From Panonychus citri (Eukaryota; Arthropoda; Arachnida; Trombidiformes; Tetranychidae): a stretch of DNA of 64,000 nt. The position numbers and the translations under genes are program-made. The notes below the pieces were generated by a model that saw only the letters and a list, made by a program, of their open reading frames with translations, did no database searches and was not told the DNA's origin. Each line of letters opens with the position of its first letter. Positions within the stretch are counted from its first letter, which is position 1. Shown one piece after another: positions 52,100 through 62,092 of this stretch. The stretch is taken from contig NW_026515416.1 in NCBI RefSeq assembly GCF_014898815.1, positions 1,550,001 through 1,614,000 of the forward strand, written 5' to 3'.

Positions 52100-55000
52100 C
52101 TTTTTTTATCTTCTTCTCTCAAGGCGATTTCTTTCGCTTCAATTATCGCCTTAGTTTTTTTTTCAAGAATTCTCATGATTTATACCTTCTCATCTTTTCA
52201 AATTATCAAACCTTCAGATGACTTGAGATTAAACATAAATTCAATTGCGAGTGACACATTTCTCCTAATTCTTGTCTTCTTGACCATTATGACGATGGTC
52301 ATCGTTGTGATCATTTATTATAGAGATATGAATGTTTCGCATGCCTCGTTCATCTTCAAGGTGTATATTGTTTCCAGAATTTATAATCAATTATCAAGGT
52401 AAATCTGAAACAAAGAAAAATTTGCAATGGGTCAGTTTATCATCTCTTTCATTTCTCCATCAGTTTTTAATCTTGTTAAATGACTGGTCAGCTCTCTCTC
52501 TCTCTCTTTCTTTCTTTCTCTCTTCTGCTCTTTGTTTATCAATGAGAAATCCTCTTGCGTGACCAACACTGACCACGAGTCAGTAAATTAGTGGTAATAT
52601 TATGATTATTAAGATGAATGAAAATGATGATCTGATATTTGAAAAAAAGAGGAGGTGATAAAGGAAGACCTTCCAGTGGCCACGAAAGTGAAAGGTCACT
52701 TGTAAATCGATTTCATTTTTATTTTTCTACTAGAAAATATAATTAAACCTCTAAAAGGTGAACTCTACTTTCCTTTATTTCCTTATTGAGGTCAATCCAT
52801 CCAGAGGTCACGAAATTTACCTATCATAATAGTGACCACGACCACTTTAACGATTCAGGAGAGAGAGAGAGGTCAAAGTTGACAAGAAAAAGGAAGAGGA
52901 AATCGAGTAAGAGTAAAGTTAAACTGACCCTAAAGTTATCAAATATTACACAAGATATTTAATCGATTGCAAGTATTTAATCAAATTTACTAATAGAAGC
53001 TTCAATTCATTGATTATAAGGGATTAAAATTGATTATGAAACATGAAAATTAATTTTTCACTCTGACAGGATTAACATTAATCTTAAGGTAACCTGAAGG
53101 CTTGATCATAATCATTTAACATTATCATCCAGGTAAATTATTACCAATGTGCTGATAGTAATTTGTTGTCAATTTGATTTATTTCAAGTTTGTTGATTAT
53201 TAATTGTCATGATAATGTTATTAGTTACATTTAATAACTAATGTTATGGGATAAACTATCAAATCTAATCAAGTGTAAATTGTTGAAGGATTAAGGTGAA
53301 GAGTAATTAGATGGACCTTGATAGTGATTAATTGATTGTTTACAAATTGAATAAACAATCGTATTGATTATAAAATTGTCGCCGTGATAATTTTAATCAA
53401 ACGGTTACAATTAATGTTCATTTCTGTGGATAACAAATGATGAAGTAAAGTTTTTCCATTGGTAATCTAAATTATTACTCCCAAAGCAATTGAATTATCA
53501 TGATGATCATGATGATGATGTATTTTCATGGTAAGGAAATGAAGATGAAGATGAAGATGAGGAAGACAAAAAGTAACTAGTTGATCAGTTACATGGGAGT
53601 GTGATGATGATGATGATGAATTGAAGGTTTAATCAATCATAATACAATTACCTTTAGGTTTAACCTTTAACTTTATTCAAGATTATCCGATTAAATCACC
53701 ATGAACATGTTACATGAACACTAATTGTATTTATAAGAGATGAAAATACATATTGCAACAATTAACTAATTGTGATTTACTTTTTTACATTTTCTTTAGT
53801 CTGTAATTCAAATGAATGGTTTTCGTAGTTTGGGCGATGAAGAGGAAGTTGAATTTGAATGTAAGATCTCCGATAAAGGACTTGAGGCCACTTTGGTAAC
53901 GGGATGTGAAGGGTTGGAGTGTAAAGGATCACACAGAAGACCAATGTCCAAGAAAAAGTTTAAAAAAGTTCGGTAAGTATCAAAATCTAATCAGAATTTT
54001 TTACCTGACATTAAACATGAAATCATATCAATAATAAGATACCGATGATCTCATGTATTAATTTAACGATGATAAAGATGATAAAAATGATGATCTTCCA
54101 ATGAAAATTCAATATTGACCATCGGTCAAAAGTAATAATCGTTTTTGTTTACTCCAGGTAAAGGTGATTAATACACTTTTACCTGGATGGAAATTGTGAA
54201 CAAAAGTTGTGACCAATTAACAATAATTTGCTATCATTTATTACTTGACCATTGATCTGTAAACATAAATATAACGTTTCCTGTTATTAACTTTATTATT
54301 TGACCATTGGTACTAAATTGTTGGCACGTTGTTGGACTGCGATAGGTCCGTGATGATCCGTGTGATTTTGTATTGAAGGTTTATAAACAATAGTTTCCTA
54401 ATGACCAAAGGTAATAAAAGCAAAGTAAATTGAATTGAACGCGCGAGAGGAGCAAAAAAAGTCCCGATAATTGTGTTTGATCATAATGATTGTTAATTGT
54501 TGGCTTGATGATGTTTTGTTTGTCTGTTGGTAACAATTTAAACCTATTGTTTAATGGGGAAAATGATCCAAGACTATTAGTCGATAAGCAAGAGGTTAAA
54601 GGTTATCTTCTTATCCGGGTCAAGGTGCAGATGTGTATTATTATCACTCCAAGGTATTATTTAGACAATTGGATTGATTGGAAATCAATTTCATCAACAA
54701 TTTATAATTAAATTAGATGATGATTCGTGAACCAAAGTAAGATATTAAATTGGATGCAAATTGTTGATTTAATTGTGAGGATGAGAGAAATGATCATCTC
54801 TTTTAATATGGATCAAGAGATTCTGATAATGATGATTAAAAATTTCTCGCTAATCATAAATTAATCGCGATTCTAATGAACCATAAACACATCAGCACAA
54901 TATCAATGATATAATACCTTTAGGTATATAACCTTTGAGCTTTTACCTTTTGTTGTTGTTGCGATTGTAGGTTTATCATGTTCACGCGACTAACACCTTG

Positions 55001-58000
55001 GCACGAGCGATGAGGGTCATAGGGGAAAGAGAAAACTTTCTCTCTCTCTTTCTCTTTCTGACCTCTGGCTATCGGTTTAGTCTTTAAGGTAAAGTAGGTC
55101 ACGATTCTCATAAGATTACAAATAATTTCTCGTGTGTGTGTTTATGTTTTACTCTGTGAGCGTTTTCGTGCTTAGGGTCAGTTTGTAATCATAATAACGT
55201 ATCAATATGGAAACACACACACATACAACTTTTGGGGTTTTCCTTTCACTCATAGACGATTGAAGATTGACAGACGAAAGGGAGACAAGCCCCTTGTCCA
55301 CTGTCCAGTTTGATTATCTTCATCAACTGACCCATGTTGTTGTTGATTTTTTTTCTTCCTCTCTTCTTCATAACTGTGAGTCCATTGTGTCAATTGAAAT
55401 GTCCATTGGTGGTTACCTTAGTTTTTCCCATTTCTCCTGAACTTTGTTACGATTTTGATATTTCCTCTACCTATTGGTCAGTTGTTGTCAAAGAAAATGA
55501 CCACTTCCCCATCTCTCTCTCTCTCTCTCCCTTGTTACTTTACAATAACTATAATGATGTAATAGACAACAATCAATAATAAGCTATGATGATAAGATAT
55601 TTTTTTCATCTCCTCTTTTTTTTCATATTTAATTTCACGCAACTCAAATACTTCACTTGAAAATTATTTTTGCTGATTGTTGATTGTGATAATTTGAAGA
55701 TGAAAATATTGAAAAGGACTTTAACTTGTTGAGTTGACCATTGGGTGTTTAATTGACAATAACAATAAACTTGAAATCATGACAACTCCAAGTATGATGG
55801 TGATGATGATTGCGATTGATTGTTATGGTGATAGAGATGAAAAATAATGTCACCATCAGTGTTATTATGATTGTTGTGTATTATCAATATAAACAATTTA
55901 CCTGAAGTATAAAAATTTTGATGTGTTGAAGGGAAATTTGGGAAAAGTTAATTGTTGCCTTTTGGTGACAATTTACTGTTTCATTTTAATTGTAATTTCT
56001 TATGTTACATAATACAATTGAAGATCTTCAAGGCAGAGACTATGGTTGTCCGAAAAGTCCTAAGGTCAGAAAAAGACGTTGGTCAGATTAGAATCGATTC
56101 GCGTGTCTCTCGAATAATGTTAAAGGTCAATTTATGACTTTGACTCGTGGCAAATGTGTCCAATTGTGAAATCAGGTCAAACGGTAACTATCAGAAACAA
56201 ACAACAATAACAACAACGGTCATTAGATTGTAGGAGGAGGAAAGAGGAAGGATATTCAATAGTTTCTATTAGAACTTTTTTTTTATTTTCTTTTCTTTAA
56301 ATTGTATAATCCATTGTGAGAGTGAATAACAATGAATACGGAGAAATACTGGTAACTCCCCCGCACTTATGACCAGATTCATTGACCAGAGGAGAGAGAG
56401 AGAGAGAGACCTGAGGGTGGAGACAACATAGAAACTGGACTTTGAAATTGAAAGTGAAAGTACAAATAATGAACCAGGTTTTTTTTTCTTTCATCAATTG
56501 ATAGAAAAAGAGAAAAGATTTACAACAAAAGAGATAAAGGGAGACAGGGTTATCTTCTTGCTTGTTTATCTTGTTGAGGGAGGATGAGGGAGTAGAAGAT
56601 CACAATGAGGAGAGAGAGAGAGAGAGATGATAAACCGACACATTGGCACGAGCCAAGAGGCAACATAATATTATGTAGATTAGATATTCTATCTTCTTAA
56701 GTTGTAAGCAGAAAAAATTGTAATCTATTGTAATGATGAAGAAAAAAAGGTTTACTCTCTCTCTCTCTCTCTCTCTATGGTCATTTATTCGTTATGATGG
56801 CGATGACCAATGTCCAGCTGCCCTTTAGGTCCATTCTCTTTTTTCCATCTCTACGCAAACAACAACATCTCCCCCACAAAAGCAAAAGTTGACCATTGAC
56901 CACCCCCTCGTGTACGATAATAGTGATAAGCGTAAAAGCAGATTGATCTGAAAACGCACAAAATTTGGACAAAAAAAACCTGAATGAAAATAAAGAAACA
57001 CAAACAATTTGATATAATCAATGAATCGCGTACTTTTTTTTTGCACTCCTAAGATAAGGTCAGTCTTCTGGTCAGTTTTGACCCTCAGGGGCCTTAAGTT
57101 TACTGTTTAGTTTTACTGTCATGTTTTTTAAGCATCAGTATTATCATTCAATTATAATCCGACTTAGTTTTAATCTCTCTCTGTGTATAAACATACAAAT
57201 GTATCAGTTGCACGATCTTTTGTTACATTGGACATCATCTTTATCTTTCATCCTTATCATTATCATCATCATCATCATTGGAATATCATTATTATTATTA
57301 CAATATGATGATGATAGTAAAATTTTAAATGATCAACAGTTTTCTAATTTATCTTAATTGTTTAACTTTCTTTTTGTCATCCTAATAGATGTTATAATTG
57401 TGGTGAATTTGCAAATCACATTGCTTCAAAGTGCAATATGGACCCACAGCCGAAAAAGTGTCACCATTGTAAAGCCGCTGACCATTTAATTGCTGATTGT
57501 CCAGCTAAAGATGTTAAAAAAAATAAGAAAAATAAACGTCAACAATCAACGCAATCAAATTGTATTACATCAACTTCTGATGATCACAATGATAATGAAT
57601 ATCAATCAATATCTACAAGTGAAGTATCAACAACACCAACAACAACACCAACAGTGACCACAACAACAACAACAACGATAACTTTATCGTCATCATCTGA
57701 ATCAGAATCTAATGAATCAGTATCTTCATCATCATCTGTTTGTATAATTACCAATAATAAATCACCTGAAGATGAGGATGAAGATGAAGTGGTTAATAAT
57801 TGTTGTGCTAATGAGATTAACTCAATCAACTCTAAATTAGTTGATTCTTGCAATGTTAATGGTGAGACAAGTGAAGATGATGTTTCATTGGTTGTCATGG
57901 AAACTCAATCAACATCCTCATCAATTTCATCGTCATCATCATCAGCTGATGATCATCATGAAGGTAAACAGGCTCGTAGTGATTCTGGAATTGTTCATGA

Positions 58001-58268
58001 TGATGAAGATAATAATTGTAATACCATGAGTAGGAACAGTAATTGTGATATAAATAATAACAACAATTTAACGATCAACACCTCGACCACAATTACAACC
58101 AAAATCCCTGTTGTTGAATTAATTAATGAGATTAATATTCAACATAGTGGAGAAATCAAATTGTCAACAATTAAATGTAAAGATGAAGTTGATTGCTCTA
58201 AATCAATTGAATCAACACCTTCAGATGAAATTATTACCACAACAATTAACGATTCAGCTACTACATGA
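35622..58268 (+). CDS. lin-28: Lin-28 RNA-binding protein (cold-shock domain plus two CCHC zinc knuckles)
   Basis: Developmental timing and stem-cell factor that binds let-7 precursors and mRNAs in the cytoplasm (family knowledge). Coding exons are 35622-35754, 35950-36074, 53800-53972 and 57389-58268. Phases 1, 0 and 2 close, giving 436 residues. The cold-shock domain spans about 56-130: RRRGRCKWFNVAKGWGFITP at 56-75 and VFVHQ at 82-86, then SVIQMNGFRSLGDEEEVEFE in exon 3. Knuckle 1 is C145, C148, H154, C159, with five residues between C148 and H154. Knuckle 2 is C168, C171, H176, C181, joined by the conserved PQPKKC linker. The tail of about 250 residues, rich in S, T, N, D and E, is much longer than in vertebrate LIN28. 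Exon 1 (residues 1-45) was chosen from a consensus donor A|GTAAGT in matching phase; it shows no homology I can name and is the least certain part. Intron 2 is 17.7 kb and cuts the cold-shock domain. Confidence 0.95.
37695..37724. repeat. (GA)n microsatellite
   Basis: Perfect GA run of about 30 bases in lin-28 intron 2, with a CT run (37344-37364) nearby, so GA and CT orientations lie about 330 bases apart. Confidence 0.95.
40843..40894. repeat. (GA)n microsatellite, 52 bases
   Basis: The longest uninterrupted GA tract in the window, in lin-28 intron 2. On the minus strand it creates an artificial Leu-Ser open frame (40818-41012). Confidence 0.97.
42416..42443. repeat. (CT)n microsatellite
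   Basis: Perfect CT run of about 28 bases in lin-28 intron 2, followed at once by a TGACCATTGAA word (42450). Confidence 0.95.
43354..43402. repeat. (CT)n microsatellite, 49 bases
   Basis: Perfect CT run in lin-28 intron 2, in opposite orientation to the 52-base GA run 2.5 kb upstream; the two are complementary and could pair in the transcript. Confidence 0.97.
47587..47613. repeat. Three tandem copies of AAAGTTCTG
   Basis: A perfect 9-base unit is repeated three times in lin-28 intron 2, next to a GA-rich patch at 47618-47644. The unit contains AAGTTCT, the complement of the AGAACTT core that recurs elsewhere in this locus. Confidence 0.9.
51299..51323. repeat. (CT)n microsatellite
   Basis: Perfect CT run of about 25 bases in lin-28 intron 2, about 26 bases before an AGAACTTTTTTTTT word. 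Confidence 0.93.
52072..52099. repeat. (CT)n microsatellite
   Basis: Perfect CT run in lin-28 intron 2. It lies inside a 116-codon Ser/Leu-rich open frame (52052-52402) that I reject as coding. Confidence 0.93.
53973..57388 (+). other. lin-28: 3.4 kb intron 3 of lin-28
   Basis: Phase-2 intron with donor GTAAGT at 53973 and acceptor CATCCTAATAG ending at 57388, separating the cold-shock domain from the zinc knuckles through a split Arg codon. It contains two related TTGGCACGAGC words (about 54999 and 56644), TGACCATCGGTCA at 54116, AGAACTTTTTTTT at 56271, (GA)n patches (56393-56409, 56611-56628) and a CT run (56754-56775). No nested coding exon seen. Confidence 0.8.
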
Positions 58269-59340
58269 ATCAAGTTAATTAATTGTTTGTCCCTGTAAAT
58301 AATTATCATCATCATCAAATCAGAATCTAATTTGTAACAATTTCATCATTCTTAATCATCAAACAATCTGATTATCTCAATCAACTTAATCAAATTGAGA
58401 TTCAATAACAATTTTAATGATAGCAATTAACAATATAAGCAAATCAATTCTTCCATTAATTATAATAGTTAATTAATAATTGAATTTAAATTTAGTTTCC
58501 ATCAATATATTTACTGTATTGATCCTAACAATTAACTAATTACTTTCCAAACATTTATCATACTATTAATATAAACTCATTACTTATCCAAAGCATTTCA
58601 ATACAACAATTAGTTGATTACTATTAATAATCTAACTAATTGTCAATTGAATTAAAGGTAAATTAAAGTTCCTAAAGAAAACAATTAATTTCAATCATCA
58701 CAATTAGATTTAATTTAGATGATTATTAGACTTGATTAACTAATTATTTAGATTTCAATTACTTTTTATTTTGTAAATTCAATTGTTTCAAATTATTAAT
58801 AAATTAATAATATTCAATTGAGTCGCCATTGAGTTTCAATCAAAACAACAAACCCAAACAATTAACTAACTAATTATCATTTGATCAACAATTAGTAATT
58901 ATTTTGATTTTTTTTATAAATAATATTTAAATCATCAAATCAATAACAATTAAAACTAAATAAACTTTGTAAAAATAACAATTTAACTAATCATGTAGTT
59001 GCAAAATCATATCATTAAATTGAATTGTAGATTAATCAATGAAAGTAAATTGTAATCAACTTTACTAATTAACAACAATTAACAACTGAATCAATAAAAA
59101 CCCATTGACAATAAAACAAAAACCAAACAAAACCCAATTATTGTAACTGTAATTTAATTGTATCCATAAACAATAATCAAGGTGAACAATTAATCTGATA
59201 AATTGTGTATTGCAAAAACAATTAACTAATCCAATTGTAAATGTAAATTTAAATTATTAAACAAAATAAAATGTGAACAAAACAACAACAATTAAGGAAA
59301 CAATTTAATTTCTTATAGGGTATTTTTTTTATATGAAAAA
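58269..59340 (+). other. lin-28: Probable lin-28 3' UTR
   Basis: Very AT-rich sequence without frames. Several AATAAA signals could end the transcript, for example 58959-58964, 59092-59097 and near 59264. Reading through by eye I found no CTACCTC (let-7 seed match) and no TCAGGGA (lin-4/miR-125 seed match), the classical regulators of lin-28 in nematodes and vertebrates. The true 3' end is not defined. Confidence 0.5.
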
Positions 59341-62045
59341 AAAGTTGATCCAATTGAACTGAATCAAATTGTTAAAAAACTAGGAGGAGGAGGAGGATGA
59401 GGATAAATAGGAGGATGACAAAAGAAAGAGAAAAAGAAAGAGGATCAGTGAGACGATCATCCTTATCATCCTTATCATCCTCATCTTTAGAAGCTTCTTG
59501 TTTATCAATCTCATGGGGATATTGATTTAACTTTACTGTTCAATTTAGTTTTCTATTTTATTTATATCATCAATTTCATTTCCAGTGACTCCGAAACTCA
59601 ACTTTCCCCTCCACCAATCCACTCATTCATCCACTCACCATGTTCCCATGAAGGTGATAAATTGATTGGAGAATAAATTTAATCGTTGAAAATCAATAAT
59701 ATCAAAATGAAAATGTTCAATTGGAACTGTAAACTTTACAATTAGCGAATCAAATTTAATCTTCTCTCTGATTGTTATCAAAGAAAACCATTAGATTGAT
59801 TTTAGATGTTTTTCTCTCTTTCAATTAATCAATTTATCGGTAATTAGGTTGAATCAGTTAATTGAAAAAAGAATTTTTTTTTGATAATTCACTTTTTCTC
59901 TTATTTTTCCAGGGAGAAAATTGTTCTATTAGTTGAATGTTTTCCAAAACATTTAACTTTCGCCATGTTTATGTTATGTTCATTTCAAGAACTCACAGAA
60001 ATCATGATAATAATAATGATAACATGAAATTCATTCCGATAATAAGTTATCTGAATCAAGTGAAGAGGAAGAAGGAAAAAGTTTCACTTTCATCGGGTTA
60101 ATTGATTTCTAAGGCCTAATGCCGAGTATTAATATCGATATGAAATATCATCATGGGAACATTTTTCATTCGTTTGACCAAAGTTCTGAAAAAAAAAACT
60201 ATTGACCATTCAGATGATCAATTAATGTTAATCAACGAGGGATTGAGATTAATTTTGATTGATTTGATTATTTAGGTGGTGATGAAATTCAATGATAAAG
60301 TAATTGAAGTTGTAATTTGCAATTTTGTTGATTATTGAAAATTTAAAATGAAGAAAAAAGTTGTCGATGATTAAATGTAACTGTTTTAATCAGATTTGTT
60401 GATTGTTGACAACAGCAGCAATTGTCATCGAATTGAATTAAATTTAATAATAAATTGTTATCATTATTATGGTCCAATTGTCACTCCCTTTTAAAGAAAT
60501 CAAAAAATTATTAGTTTCTCCAATTTCTTTTCACTCTATTATCATTATCAACGTTATAATATCTTATTCAACTGACCCTATTATTATGGGTCAATTGAAC
60601 TGGACATCACTAGTGTAGTAGGTATTGTAACAAGGGAGACAACTGGGTAAGTATTTTATCATTGTTATTATAATAATCATTATGGATGCTAGCTGGACAC
60701 GCGCCCTCCAAAAATGACCAAAGGAAATGCTAATATGTAAGGTCCACTTTCAGATTATCGTTGTAATAATTTCCAGAGTAAAAAACTACAACCGATATTA
60801 AAGGTTAGCGTTATTATGATGATAACAACAACATCAACAACAATCAGAATCAGAATCAATCGATAATCAAAAAAAAGAAAAAGAATAAAATTGCTAAAAA
60901 AATTCGGACAAAAGGTGGACACAACAAAGAAAATCTTGACCCAATCTTTTAAATCTCTCTCTCTCTCTCTCTCTTTCGTGTGTCCACTCTTACCTTAATT
61001 GAATTTCGAAGGATAGAAAGTTTTTTTTTCGACTTCGGCAAAAAGTATCACCGATAAAAAGATAAAACTTTAATATCGACACTTTGGTTCGTCCCAATAA
61101 ACAACAATTGGGGTGTTAAAATTAACGCCATTTCATTGGATTAATAAATAGTTAAATCATCAATTGATTGTTAATCACAACAATCAACTAAAACTCGACT
61201 GGCACAATAAACGAGTAAAACTTTCTTGGTCCATTCAAAGGAAACAAATTAAATCACCATGATAACAATTGATTCTCAAGTAATTATCTGATTTCCCGTT
61301 CATAAACAATAAAAATAAATTTCTCCAACAATCAACGATTGACAACAATTCGAACAATTTATTTTTCTATCCTCCGTCTTTCATTTAGTTGAAGCAAAAA
61401 AAACAAATTCGAAAAAAGAGAAAAAAAGTTCTACCTTTCTCTTTTCTCCTAAGGTTGTCTTGCTGACCACTCAGATTAAAACTCTGATTTATTGCTAAAT
61501 TATGGACCTGTAATTATATTGTATAATAAGCTTATTAACACAATCAAATTCTCTGACCAATGGTCAGTATTTCACTGAAAAATGGGTCCAAAAAAAGAGA
61601 GAAAATATAAAAAAAAACTTCCATAAGCAGCGATTCTCACGGTTATTGGTATGTTATTATTACGATTATGATTATCACCATAATCATCATGGAGATGATG
61701 ATGATAACAATTTGAATCTGTTAACAATGTTTATGACTTTTCATCATAGATAATTTTTTTTTTCTTGATTGTTGTTGTTATCAAACCAAATTACATTTTC
61801 TGCTGTTTGGTCTGTGTACACAAACGAGAGTATAATTTGAATACTGATTCCATGTTATTAGAATACAGAGTCAGCCTGAAAATCTGAAAAGATTATTATT
61901 CTGAAAAGAGATAGAGATTTTTTCTCCCACTGAACTTTCTCCCCTTTGTTATTATCATACTTTTTTTCACTTTTCTCCCTCTCCCTTTCTCTCTCACTAA
62001 ATTGACAATCTTATTTATATCATGATGATTATTATTGTTATTATA

Positions 62046-62092
<47 letters not shown>

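Larger units (their letters stand above)
36075..53799 (+). other. lin-28: 17.7 kb intron 2 of lin-28
   Basis: Phase-0 intron from GTAAGT at 36075 to TTTCTTTAG at 53799, between VFVHQ and SVIQM of the cold-shock domain. No nested gene, tRNA or transposon ORF could be supported on either strand. Contents are numerous CT/GA microsatellites (37695-37724, 40843-40894, 42416-42443, 43354-43402, 51299-51323, 52072-52099 and smaller ones), TCA/TGA trinucleotide runs, and pyrimidine-rich belts (about 41200-41720, 46690-47500, 51480-52150). It also holds TGACCATT words (36952, 39341, 39389, 42450, 51136) and AGAACTTTTTTTT words (44408, 48038, 51349). Open frames of 60-120 codons here encode Ser/Phe/Leu-rich low-complexity peptides and are not genes. 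Confidence 0.8.

Noticed and set aside
52052..52402. 116-codon frame with hydrophobic segments in lin-28 intron 2
   Set aside because: It begins in a CT repeat, and the hydrophobic segments follow from T-rich composition; no homology is recognisable.
36075..53799. Possible nested genes or transposons in lin-28 intron 2
   Set aside because: No reverse transcriptase, transposase or other complex protein frame and no terminal inverted repeats were found by eye; frames are low-complexity.
54999..55012. GGCACGAG, known as a cDNA cloning adapter sequence
   Set aside because: It sits in continuous intronic sequence, recurs with shared flanks at 56644, and does not border a vector or cDNA end, so contamination is unlikely.
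57602..57898. 98-codon minus-strand frame opposite the lin-28 tail, rich in Val, Ser and Asp
   Set aside because: It is a mirror of the repetitive tail-coding sequence; the plus-strand frame is joined in phase to the zinc knuckles.
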